6,573 bases of DNA from Methylophaga sp. (GTDB lineage: Bacteria; Pseudomonadota; Gammaproteobacteria; Nitrosococcales; Methylophagaceae). The notes beneath the pieces are model-generated. The model did no database searches, was not told the origin of the DNA, and saw only the letters and a program-made list of their open reading frames with translations. The first letter of the stretch is position 1. Every line of letters begins with the position of its first letter. Shown one piece after another: positions 1-6,573 of the stretch. Made by a program: the position numbers and the translations under genes. The stretch spans positions 1-6,573 of the forward strand of contig SKGV01000146.1 in NCBI GenBank assembly GCA_007117275.1, in the 5' to 3' direction.

Positions 1-948
1 CGCCCAGCGGATGGGCGTGGACAGACTCAGACTGTGCCAGCCCGGAGCGCGCTGATCCAGCAACTGCCGAAAACGTGTAGCAAATCCACGACCACTGCCC
101 TCATAGCCATGCACCGTGCTAGAAAAGACCATGCGTGAATAGTGCTTGAGCATCAACGCCAGCATCGGCATTGGAATAGCAGCGGCTTCGTCAACCAGCA
201 ACACATCCAACACCGGCTGTTCAAGCAATAGGCGATCTGGGGCGAAAAACTTTAAGCGACGCTCCTGCCAAACCAAGTCCTCTTTTTCAAATCTAGCACC
301 GGGCAAGGCTTGCTGGGCATGTTTAAACACACTAACAACACTAGCCCTTGATGGCGCGGTCAGGCCAATGAGTTTACGACCTTGTTGCATCAGTTGCGCC
401 GCCGCCATACCAAGCGCCGCACTTTTACCTCGACCACGATCCGCGGTGATTACCAGGGGGCGGCGTCGGTGACCGGACAGTACCTGTTCAATGGCCATGA
501 TCGCCTGCAGTTGATCGATGGTTACCGCTGTGGGCGTGGTCGATGCAGCAGACTGTGGCTGCGGCAAGGTTTGTGGTGACTGCCAATACTCAATAGCATC
601 ACTTTGCATGGCACATTGATCGGTGATGTGGAGTAAACGCCGCTGCCAGCGGCTTTGCCGGGTATGTGCTGGCAAAATCAGCAGCAACACCCCACCGGCA
701 CACAGACAGCCCAGTATCGCCGCCAAACTGTCGGCGCTGAACTGCTGACTCGCGTCAAAGACCAGTATATCTAGCTCTTGCCCCAGATAGTCTTGAGCCC
801 GCCGCTGATGTCGAACGTTAGCGCCATCCTCGGCCGCCAGCCATAAACGGCGCTGCGAATCATGCTGTAAATACCAGGCTTCGATTTGCTGCCAGTGTTC
901 AGCCTGCGGATCTGAGAGAATCAGACAGCGACGTGATGGCAACTTCAT
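1..948 (-). CDS. tmcA: tRNA(Met) cytidine acetyltransferase TmcA, N-terminal part (3' end cut by window edge)
   Basis: TmcA uses acetyl-CoA and ATP to make N4-acetylcytidine at wobble position C34 of elongator tRNA-Met, which prevents misreading of AUA; it acts in the cytoplasm. The window encodes the first 316 residues, against about 670 for the E. coli protein. Residues 1 to about 150 form the N-terminal domain, ending in a Gln/Pro/Ser/Thr-rich linker. The RNA-helicase-like ATPase module follows: a Walker A motif ADRGRGKS with Lys175 and Ser176, a Walker B-like DEAAAIP at 253-259, and GYEGSGRGF at 281-289. The last residues, PIRWA, match the conserved PIRWA of E. coli TmcA. The GNAT acetyltransferase and tRNA-binding C-terminal domains would lie beyond the left edge and cannot be checked. 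The ATG at 948 follows the slyX stop after one nucleotide and has no Shine-Dalgarno sequence, so translation probably depends on coupling to slyX. The Walker lysine falls about 30 residues earlier than in E. coli as I recall that sequence, so the N-terminal domain is compact. No internal stop or frameshift is visible. Confidence 0.95.
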   Translation of the reverse strand, partial: MKLPSRRCLILSDPQAEHWQQIEAWYLQHDSQRRLWLAAEDGANVRHQRRAQDYLGQELDILVFDASQQFSADSLAAILGCLCAGGVLLLILPAHTRQSRWQRRLLHITDQCAMQSDAIEYWQSPQTLPQPQSAASTTPTAVTIDQLQAIMAIEQVLSGHRRRPLVITADRGRGKSAALGMAAAQLMQQGRKLIGLTAPSRASVVSVFKHAQQALPGARFEKEDLVWQERRLKFFAPDRLLLEQPVLDVLLVDEAAAIPMPMLALMLKHYSRMVFSSTVHGYEGSGRGFATRFRQLLDQRAPGWHSLSLSTPIRWA

Positions 949-949
949 A

Positions 950-1150
950 TCAATAATGCGGTGGTGGCGGCTCTGCCGACGGATCCGTTTGCGTATCTTG
1001 CATGGCTTGCAGTTGCAGCAGTATTTTTTCCATGCGCAATTGCAGCGTGTCGATTTGCCGCTGTTGACTTATCAGCGCCAGATTCAATTCTTCAATGACG
1101 GTATCCTGAAAAGCCATTCGGCTTTGCAACTCGATAATCTGTTCCTGCAT
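950..1150 (-). CDS. slyX: SlyX family small coiled-coil protein
   Basis: This is a 66-residue protein, close to the 72 residues of E. coli SlyX. Residues 1 to about 50 are rich in Glu, Gln, Leu and Ile with heptad-like spacing and are predicted to form one long coiled coil. The stretch RMAFQDTVIEELN near residues 11-23 matches the family's conserved RLAFQE-IEELN segment. The C-terminus ends in PPPPHY, the hallmark SlyX tail. The family's molecular function is not established; the name comes from its position beside slyD in enterics, but here it lies between metH and tmcA. The ATG at 1150 is favoured because a strong GGAGG lies six nucleotides upstream. The gene begins 14 nucleotides after the metH stop and ends one nucleotide before tmcA, so it is almost certainly cotranscribed with both. 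There is no signal peptide or membrane segment, so a cytoplasmic location is expected. Confidence 0.93.
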   Translation of the reverse strand: MQEQIIELQSRMAFQDTVIEELNLALISQQRQIDTLQLRMEKILLQLQAMQDTQTDPSAEPPPPHY

Positions 1151-1156
1151 GTGACG

Positions 1157-1161
1157 CCTCC
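1157..1161 (-). promoter_or_regulatory. Ribosome binding site of slyX
   Basis: The minus strand reads GGAGG followed by the six-nucleotide spacer CGTCAC and then the slyX ATG at 1150. It is the best Shine-Dalgarno match among the three start sites visible here. It lies inside the 14-nucleotide metH-slyX gap, just after the metH TGA, and it fixes the slyX start. Confidence 0.8.
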
Positions 1162-1164
1162 GGC

Positions 1165-4100
1165 TCAGTCGTCGCCATCGTAGGATAAAGCCGGCGCCAA
1201 CCAGCGTTCGGCCGTAGCCAGGTCCCAGCCCTTGCGTTGTGCATAATCTTCCACCTGATCCTGCTGAATTTTACCAAGGCCAAAATAGCGTGATTCTGGG
1301 TGGGCAAAATAAAAGCCACTGACGGCTGCGGTCGGTAACATGGCGTAGCTTTCCGTCAAGGTCATGCCGATACGCTTTTCGACATCGAGCAACTGCCAGA
1401 GCGAGCCTTTTTCAGTGTGCTCCGGACAGGCCGGGTAGCCCGGTGCAGGCCGAATGCCCTGATATTTTTCGTCGATGAGGGCTTCGTTGTCGAGCTGCTC
1501 ATCTGGCACATAACCCCAGATTTGCTTACGCACAAGTTCATGCATGCGTTCAGCAAAGGCTTCTGCCAGTCGATCCGCCAGCGCTTTGAGCATAATGCTG
1601 TGATAATCGTCATGATCCTGTTCAAAACGCTCAACATGCGCATCGATACCCATGCCCGCGGTGACTGCAAATGCGCCAATATAATCGGCAACACCGCTGT
1701 CCTTGGGTGCAATAAAATCGGCCAGCGCCGCATTAGGCCGACCTGGTGGCCGTTCACCCTGCTGGCGCAGCGAATGCAGCGTTATCAGCACTTCACTGCG
1801 ACTATCATCACTATAAATCTCAATATCATCATCGCCGACACTGTTGGCCGGAAACAGGCCAACGACTGCGCGTGCCTGCAACCATTTCTCATCAACGATC
1901 TGTTGAAGCATCTTTTGGGCATCGTTAAACAGATGAGTGGCATGTTCACCAACGATTTCATCTTGCAAAATACGCGGAAAACGCCCCGCCAGTTCCCACG
2001 ATTGGAAAAACGGTGTCCAATCGATACGTTCAACCAGATCTTGCAATGGATAGTCGTCAAATACCTGAATGCCCGGCTGATTGGGCACCTTGGGCAGATA
2101 AGCGCTCCAATCGATCTTGCTTTTATTAGCGCGTGCTGCAGCCAATGACAACATCGGTCGCTGGTTTTTACGGCCCTGATGCCGCTCCCGCTTATCGGCG
2201 TAATCTTGTTTCAACTTGCTGACAAACTCGTCCCGAGTAATTTTGCTGACCAGATGCTGTGCGACACCGACGGCACGCGAGGCATCTTTTACATATATGA
2301 CTGGGCCATGGTAGTTGGGCTCAATCTTCACCGCAGTGTGGATCAGCGAGGTGGTAGCACCACCAATCATCAGCGGTATGTCAAAACCGAGGCGTTCCAT
2401 TTCCTTGGCCATATGTACCATCTCATCCAGCGATGGCGTAATTAAGCCCGATAAGCCAATAATATCGACATTTTCCTGACGAGCCGTATCAAGAATGGTT
2501 TGCGCTGGCACCATAACACCAAGATCAATGATTTCAAAGTTGTTGCATTGCAACACCACGCCAACAATATTTTTACCAATATCATGCACATCGCCTTTGA
2601 CCGTGGCCATCAGGATCTTGCCATTACTGCTGCTAACAGTGCTGTCATCCTTTTCAGCTTCGATGAACGGCATTAGATAAGCCACGGCTTTTTTCATGAC
2701 TCGCGCCGATTTCACCACTTGTGGCAGGAACATTTTGCCTTCGCCAAACAAGTCGCCGACCACGTTCATGCCATCCATCAACGGCCCTTCGATGACCTCC
2801 AGTGGCCGTTGATACAAATGTCGGGCTTGTTCAACATCCTCATCGACAAAATCAGCAATGCCTTTAACCAATGCGTGTTCCAGCCGCTTGATCACCGGCC
2901 AGCTTCGCCATTCGAGGTCTTCCTGTTTTTGCACCGCGCCGCCACCACGGTAATTTTCGGCAATTTCCAGCAGGCGATCGGTGCCATCATCACGTCGATT
3001 GAGCACCACGTCTTCAACCCGCTCACGCAGCTCGGCTGGCAAGTCATCATAAATGGCCAGCTGACCGGCATTGACGATACCCATATCCATGCCAGCCTGG
3101 ACAGCGTGATACAGAAATACCGCATGAATTGCTTCGCGTACCGGGTCATTGCCTCGGAAAGAGAACGATACGTTAGAGACACCACCACTAATAAGGGCAT
3201 GCGGAAGACTTTGCTTGATGTCCTGAATGGCCTCGATGAAGTCCACCGCATAGTTATTGTGTTCATCAATACCGGTGGCGATGGCAAAAATATTCGGATC
3301 GAAAATAATATCTTCTGGCGGGAAATGAACCTTTTCGGTCAAAATTTGGTAACTACGGGTGCAAATCTCGCGCTTACGCTGTCGGGTATCGGCCTGACCG
3401 TTTTCATCGAAAGCCATCACAATAACCGCGGCACCATAACGCCGCACCAGTCTCGCCTGCTCAATAAATTTTTCTTCACCTTCCTTGAGACTGATTGAGT
3501 TGACGATGCCCTTGCCTTGAATACATTTCAGACCAGCTTCGATGACCTCCCATTTTGATGAGTCGATCATAATCGGCACTCGGCTAATATCCGGCTCGGC
3601 GGCGATGAGATTCAGGAAGGTAACCATTGCCTCCTGAGAGTCGAGCATGCCCTCGTCCATGTTTATGTCGATAATCTGAGCGCCATTTTCGACCTGTTGC
3701 CGGGCCACCTCTAGCGCTGTGTCATAATCGCGTTCCTTAATCAATCGGGCAAACCTCAACGAACCCGTAACATTCGTTCGCTCCCCGACATTGACAAACC
3801 GAATCTCAGGCGTGATGTTAAGCGGCTCCAGACCACTCAAACGGCAATGATGTTTGTTTTCTGGCACCACGCGTGGTTTAAACTCAGCGACCGCTTCTGC
3901 AATCGCTTTGATATGCGCAGGAGTAGTGCCACAGCAGCCGCCAACAATATTCAAAAACCCAGACTCGGCCCACTCACGGATGTGTATCGCCATTTCTTCT
4001 GGCGTTTCGTCATATTCACCGAACTCGTTGGGGAGCCCAGCGTTGGGGTGAGCACTGACATGGCATGTAGCAATCCCGGATAGCTCTTCGACATACTGAC

Positions 4101-4863
4101 GCAGCTGATCAGCACCCAATGCACAGTTCAGGCCAATCGACAATGGCTGAATGTGAGCGACCGAGTTCCAGAATGCCTCGGCTGTCTGACCTGACAATGT
4201 TCGGCCACTGGCATCAGTAATCGTGCCGGAAATCATCACCGGCATATGCAGCTCATGCTGTTCAAAGTAGCTGTCGATGGCAAACAGCGCTGCCTTGGCG
4301 TTAAGTGTGTCAAACACTGTCTCGACCAGCAACAGATCACTGCCGCCCTCGACGAGACCGTGAATCGCCTCCAGATACGCCTCGACCAATTCATCAAAGG
4401 TGACGTTTCGATAACCGGGATTATTCACATCTGGGGAGATACTGGCGGTTCGGTTGGTCGGCCCCAACACACCGGCAACAAAACGTGGCTTGTCTGGATT
4501 TTCAGCCGTAAAACTATCGGCAATGTCGCGTGCTAGCCGGGCTGACTCGAAATTAAGCTCATAGACCAGATCTTCCATCCGGTAATCTGCCATGGCAATT
4601 GAGGTACCGTTAAAGGTATTGGTCTCGACAATGTCAGCACCGGCGGCAAAATAGGCAGTATAAATATCACGGATGATCTTCGGCTGGGTCAGCGACAGCA
4701 GATCATTATTGCCCTTGAGATCGCAGGGATGATCGGCAAAACGTGTACCACGATAATCAGCTTCGTTCAGTTGATAACTCTGGATCAGTGTGCCCATGCC
4801 GCCATCAAGAATCAGAATACGCTGTTGCAGCAGATGTCGCAGTTGGTGAAAAGCCGTAGTCAA
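1165..4863 (-). CDS. metH: Cobalamin-dependent methionine synthase MetH
   Basis: MetH transfers the methyl group of 5-methyltetrahydrofolate to homocysteine through a cobalamin cofactor, giving methionine and tetrahydrofolate in the cytoplasm. The protein has 1232 residues (E. coli 1227) and all four modules. The homocysteine domain (about 1-330) has the zinc ligands Cys247, Cys310 and Cys311, in GLNCALG and GGCCGTTP. The folate domain (about 350-640) includes NVGERTNVTGS at 358-368. The cap and cobalamin domains (about 650-890) carry the lower-ligand motif GDVHDIG with Asp758 and His760, and Ser811 in the ITPSLDE segment. The AdoMet reactivation domain (about 910-1232) has RPAPGYPACPEHT at 1138-1150. 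All expected key residues are present, so the enzyme should be active. The start is TTG: an in-frame TAA lies eight codons upstream (4885-4887), no ATG or GTG lies between, and AGGA sits eight nucleotides before the TTG; the next Met, residue 23, is already inside the conserved LDGGMGT motif. It shares a probable unit with slyX and tmcA. Confidence 0.98.
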   Translation of the reverse strand: MTTAFHQLRHLLQQRILILDGGMGTLIQSYQLNEADYRGTRFADHPCDLKGNNDLLSLTQPKIIRDIYTAYFAAGADIVETNTFNGTSIAMADYRMEDLVYELNFESARLARDIADSFTAENPDKPRFVAGVLGPTNRTASISPDVNNPGYRNVTFDELVEAYLEAIHGLVEGGSDLLLVETVFDTLNAKAALFAIDSYFEQHELHMPVMISGTITDASGRTLSGQTAEAFWNSVAHIQPLSIGLNCALGADQLRQYVEELSGIATCHVSAHPNAGLPNEFGEYDETPEEMAIHIREWAESGFLNIVGGCCGTTPAHIKAIAEAVAEFKPRVVPENKHHCRLSGLEPLNITPEIRFVNVGERTNVTGSLRFARLIKERDYDTALEVARQQVENGAQIIDINMDEGMLDSQEAMVTFLNLIAAEPDISRVPIMIDSSKWEVIEAGLKCIQGKGIVNSISLKEGEEKFIEQARLVRRYGAAVIVMAFDENGQADTRQRKREICTRSYQILTEKVHFPPEDIIFDPNIFAIATGIDEHNNYAVDFIEAIQDIKQSLPHALISGGVSNVSFSFRGNDPVREAIHAVFLYHAVQAGMDMGIVNAGQLAIYDDLPAELRERVEDVVLNRRDDGTDRLLEIAENYRGGGAVQKQEDLEWRSWPVIKRLEHALVKGIADFVDEDVEQARHLYQRPLEVIEGPLMDGMNVVGDLFGEGKMFLPQVVKSARVMKKAVAYLMPFIEAEKDDSTVSSSNGKILMATVKGDVHDIGKNIVGVVLQCNNFEIIDLGVMVPAQTILDTARQENVDIIGLSGLITPSLDEMVHMAKEMERLGFDIPLMIGGATTSLIHTAVKIEPNYHGPVIYVKDASRAVGVAQHLVSKITRDEFVSKLKQDYADKRERHQGRKNQRPMLSLAAARANKSKIDWSAYLPKVPNQPGIQVFDDYPLQDLVERIDWTPFFQSWELAGRFPRILQDEIVGEHATHLFNDAQKMLQQIVDEKWLQARAVVGLFPANSVGDDDIEIYSDDSRSEVLITLHSLRQQGERPPGRPNAALADFIAPKDSGVADYIGAFAVTAGMGIDAHVERFEQDHDDYHSIMLKALADRLAEAFAERMHELVRKQIWGYVPDEQLDNEALIDEKYQGIRPAPGYPACPEHTEKGSLWQLLDVEKRIGMTLTESYAMLPTAAVSGFYFAHPESRYFGLGKIQQDQVEDYAQRKGWDLATAERWLAPALSYDGDD

Positions 4864-4871
4864 AATGGTTG

Positions 4872-4875
4872 TCCT
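4872..4875 (-). promoter_or_regulatory. Ribosome binding site of metH, supporting the TTG start
   Basis: The minus strand reads AGGA, then an eight-nucleotide spacer (CAACCATT), then TTG at 4863. The spacing is normal and supports TTG as the initiation codon. An ATT directly upstream of the TTG would be only five nucleotides from AGGA and is a much rarer initiator. Confidence 0.65.
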
Positions 4876-4906
4876 GTCAAGCTGTTAAAGTCAGAAAAAA
4901 CGGCTA

Positions 4907-4915
4907 ATTATAACA
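4907..4915 (-). promoter_or_regulatory. Probable extended -10 promoter of metH-slyX-tmcA
   Basis: The minus strand reads TGTTATAAT, a perfect sigma-70 -10 hexamer (TATAAT) preceded by the extended -10 TGn. No good -35 hexamer is present at 16-18 bp; the sequence there is GCCAGT-like. This fits an extended -10 promoter, which can work without a strong -35. Transcription would start near 4900, giving a short leader of roughly 35-40 nucleotides before the metH TTG. That leaves no room for a cobalamin or SAM riboswitch downstream of it. The match is read directly from the sequence; activity is inferred. Confidence 0.6.
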
Positions 4916-4934
4916 GATGGCACACGACTACTGG

Positions 4935-5038
4935 CAGGCATTGTTGTGGCAAATGGTTTGGCTGTTGATAGCAAACTCATGCTTTACAAGCTGAGCACGT
5001 CATTGACTGGCCAATGGCTGATGAAAACTCAATGCCTG
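4935..5038. repeat. Perfect 9-bp inverted repeat in the leuA-metH gap
   Basis: On the plus strand CAGGCATTG at 4935-4943 is the exact reverse complement of CAATGCCTG at 5030-5038, with 86 bp between the arms. The right arm overlaps the small hairpin next to the leuA stop, so the two structures would compete in RNA. The left arm lies about 20 bp upstream of the metH extended -10. The match is visible directly; a regulatory role is not shown, and a chance match of this length in a region this size is not very unlikely. Confidence 0.4.
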
Positions 5039-5052
5039 TATATCAGTCAGGC
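5001..5052 (-). terminator. Weak hairpins after leuA, possible terminator
   Basis: Two small stems can be drawn on the minus-strand transcript. The first, GCCTG/CAGGC (5048-5052 with 5034-5038, nine-nucleotide loop), overlaps the leuA stop codon and is followed by the weak T-containing tail ATTGAGTTTTC. The second, CATTG/CAATG (5012-5016 with 5001-5005, six-nucleotide loop), has no T run after it. Both stems are only five base pairs long and poor by the standards of intrinsic terminators. leuA termination may use these, Rho, or read-through into metH. Confidence 0.25.
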
Positions 5053-6573
5053 AGCCGCCGCCATGACTTGACTATGACGATTAACGCCGTTAATGATGGC
5101 TTTAATCGCTGCCCGGCTGATATTTTTATCCTGCCCGACACCAAACACAGCTGCACAATTGCCAATCTTGATTTCGACATAGCATACCGCTTGAGCATCG
5201 GCACCACTGCCAATGCCATGTTCGTGATAGTCAATGACACTTATCGGCTGCTGGATTTCAGCGGCCAAGGCCGCAGCGGCGGCATCGACGGGTCCTGTAC
5301 CTTCAGCTTGCACAGTGAGACGTTGTTGTTGATAGCGTAACTCGATTTCTGCTCTAGCCAGCTCAGCACTGCTGTCATGCACACGACTGCCAACAAAACG
5401 ATAGGGCAAATCAATGTGTAAATACGCCTGCTCAAACAAGGTCACAATCTCGGCAGCATTGATTTCCCGCCCACTGGTATCGCTGACTTTCTGGACAAGC
5501 TGACTGAACTCAACCTGTAATCGACGTGGCAATTCAAACCCCGCCTTCTGTTGTAACAAAAAGCTGACGCCGCCTTTACCCGACTGACTATTGACGCGCA
5601 CCACAGCATCGTAGCTACGGCCCAAATCTGCTGGGTCAACCGGCAAGTATGGCACCGCCCAGTACGCCGCCGGATCCTGTGCGGCAAAGCCTTTTTTGAT
5701 GGCATCCTGATGCGAACCGGAAAATGCTGTAAATACCAGCTCACCTGCATAGGGGTGACGAGGATGTACCGGTATATTAGTGCTTTGCTCAACCAAATGG
5801 CGCACCTGATCGATGCGAGAAAAATCCAGCCCCGGATGAATGCCTTGTGAATACAAATTTAAGGCCAAGGTCACCAAATCAACATTACCAGTACGCTCAC
5901 CGTTGCCAAATAAACATCCCTCAACCCTATCAGCACCAGCCATCACCGCTAACTCGGCCGCCGCCACGGCAGTGCCACGATCGTTATGTGGGTGCACACT
6001 TAAAACAATGCTCTCACGCCGCTGCAAATTCAGATGCATCCATTCAATTTGATCAGCGTAGGTATTCGGTGTGGACATTTCCACTGTGGCCGGCAAATTG
6101 ATAATCATCTTGCGTTCAGGTGTTGGCTGCCAGATGGCTGATACCGCATCACACACCTCTCTGGCAAAATCCAGCTCAGTGCTGGAAAAGGCCTCGGGCG
6201 AATATTGATACACCCATTCGGTGTCAGGCTGCTGATCAGTCAATTGCTTGATCCAACGCGTCCCCTGCTGCGCTAATGCCTTGACCCCGGCTTTGTCAGT
6301 GCGATAGACAATGTCACGAAAATCCGGCGCTGTCGGATTGTACATATGCACAATCGCCCGGCGAGCGCCCTGTAATGATTGAATTGTTCGCTCAATCAGA
6401 TCCTGGCGGGCCTGGGTCAACACCTCAATGGTCACATCCTCAGGAATGGCAGCCTCTTCAATCAACCTGCGCACAAAATTAAAATCCGTTTGTGATGCCG
6501 ATGGAAAGCCCACCTCAATTTCTTTGAAGCCCATCTCGACCAACGCCCTGAAAAAACGCATTTTGGTCTCGAC
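5047..6573 (-). CDS. leuA: 2-isopropylmalate synthase LeuA, type 2 (N-terminus cut by window edge)
   Basis: LeuA condenses acetyl-CoA with 2-oxoisovalerate (3-methyl-2-oxobutanoate) to 2-isopropylmalate, the committed step of leucine synthesis, in the cytoplasm. The window encodes the last 508 residues. The reading frame is open to the right edge, and the segment around the ATG at 6561 (VETKMRFF, then GFKEIEVGFPSASQTDF) aligns inside the catalytic barrel of pseudomonad-type LeuA, so that ATG is not the start. Roughly 50 residues, including the expected LRDGNQ catalytic motif, lie outside. Counting the first encoded residue as 1, the HMGL-like TIM barrel carries the metal-binding HPHNDRG at 194-200 and GNGERTGN at 223-230, and SGSHQDAI lies at 285-292. 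The C-terminal LeuA regulatory dimer domain, with GTGPVDA at 425-431 and a GSGADAQAV segment near 455-463, is intact, so leucine feedback inhibition is expected from family knowledge. The TGA stop is at 5047-5049, 183 bp before metH. Confidence 0.97.
   Translation of the reverse strand, partial: VETKMRFFRALVEMGFKEIEVGFPSASQTDFNFVRRLIEEAAIPEDVTIEVLTQARQDLIERTIQSLQGARRAIVHMYNPTAPDFRDIVYRTDKAGVKALAQQGTRWIKQLTDQQPDTEWVYQYSPEAFSSTELDFAREVCDAVSAIWQPTPERKMIINLPATVEMSTPNTYADQIEWMHLNLQRRESIVLSVHPHNDRGTAVAAAELAVMAGADRVEGCLFGNGERTGNVDLVTLALNLYSQGIHPGLDFSRIDQVRHLVEQSTNIPVHPRHPYAGELVFTAFSGSHQDAIKKGFAAQDPAAYWAVPYLPVDPADLGRSYDAVVRVNSQSGKGGVSFLLQQKAGFELPRRLQVEFSQLVQKVSDTSGREINAAEIVTLFEQAYLHIDLPYRFVGSRVHDSSAELARAEIELRYQQQRLTVQAEGTGPVDAAAAALAAEIQQPISVIDYHEHGIGSGADAQAVCYVEIKIGNCAAVFGVGQDKNISRAAIKAIINGVNRHSQVMAAAA

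Larger units (their letters stand above)
4864..5046. other. leuA-metH intergenic region
   Basis: This 183-bp gap is the only sizeable non-coding stretch in the window. On the minus strand it holds, in order, several weak inverted repeats just after the leuA stop, the extended -10 promoter at 4907-4915, a T6 tract at 4895-4900 near the expected transcription start, and the metH ribosome binding site. I see no tRNA, no recognisable riboswitch, no MetJ-type AGACGTCT box and no convincing MetR-type TGAA-N5-TTCA site. Confidence 0.7.

Noticed and set aside
146..579. Overlapping plus-strand open frames of 108 and 65 codons
   Set aside because: They are antisense to the conserved ATPase motifs of tmcA and have low-complexity, non-family translations.
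956..1183. 75-codon plus-strand open frame across slyX
   Set aside because: It is antisense to slyX, which has a strong ribosome binding site and the family's conserved tail.
1417..2148. 243-codon open frame on the plus strand
   Set aside because: It is also antisense to metH in codon register, with no recognisable domain. It is a shadow of the MetH activation-domain coding sequence.
2719..3498. 259-codon open frame on the plus strand
   Set aside because: It lies wholly antisense to metH in exact codon register, so it stays open only because metH rarely uses TTA, CTA or TCA codons in this stretch. Its product is not recognisable, while the metH reading is near-identical in kind to known MetH.
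4895..4900. T6 tract on the minus strand as an intrinsic terminator
   Set aside because: No GC-rich stem precedes it. The bases just before it are the -10 region, and it probably lies at the transcription start.
5021..5034. MetR-like site (TGAA followed by an imperfect half-site)
   Set aside because: Only one half matches TGAA-N5-TTCA, and it lies far from the metH promoter next to the leuA stop.
4864..5046. Possible cobalamin or SAM riboswitch controlling metH
   Set aside because: The leader after the predicted promoter is only about 40 nucleotides, and no B12-box-like or SAM-aptamer-like conserved core is visible in the 183-bp gap.
6559..6561. ATG as the true start of leuA
   Set aside because: The frame continues open to the window edge, and the protein sequence at this point already matches the interior of the catalytic barrel, so the start must lie outside the window.

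Overview
The window looks like ordinary chromosomal housekeeping DNA from a gammaproteobacterium. The clade is inferred from three things: MetH is nearly colinear with the Escherichia coli enzyme, SlyX keeps the typical proline-rich tail ending in His-Tyr, and TmcA is a tRNA acetyltransferase found mainly in gammaproteobacteria. LeuA is the longer 'type 2' form seen in pseudomonads and many other proteobacteria rather than the enterobacterial form, so a non-enteric gammaproteobacterium is likely. Base composition is moderate (about half GC by eye) and even across the genes. I cannot name a genus.

All four genes lie on the minus strand, so they are transcribed from high to low coordinates. From the right edge they are: leuA (2-isopropylmalate synthase, start codon outside the window, ends at 5047); a 183-bp gap holding a probable metH promoter and some weak hairpins; metH (cobalamin-dependent methionine synthase, complete, TTG start at 4863, ends at 1165); slyX (1150-950, small coiled-coil protein); and tmcA (tRNA-Met cytidine acetyltransferase, starts at 948 and runs off the left edge).

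metH, slyX and tmcA are separated by only 14 and 1 nucleotides and probably form one transcription unit driven by the extended -10 promoter at 4907-4915. leuA precedes them but appears to be a separate unit. Functionally the window covers the first committed step of leucine synthesis, the last step of methionine synthesis, and wobble-base acetylation of elongator tRNA-Met. The methionine synthase/tRNA-Met pairing is suggestive, but a functional link is only inference.

There is no mobile element, CRISPR array, RNA gene or phage gene that I can support, and no gene-free stretch over 300 bases. I found no undescribed system. The observations worth a second look are modest: the non-ATG start of metH, the slyX/tmcA junction without a ribosome binding site, the gene order, and inverted repeats downstream of leuA.
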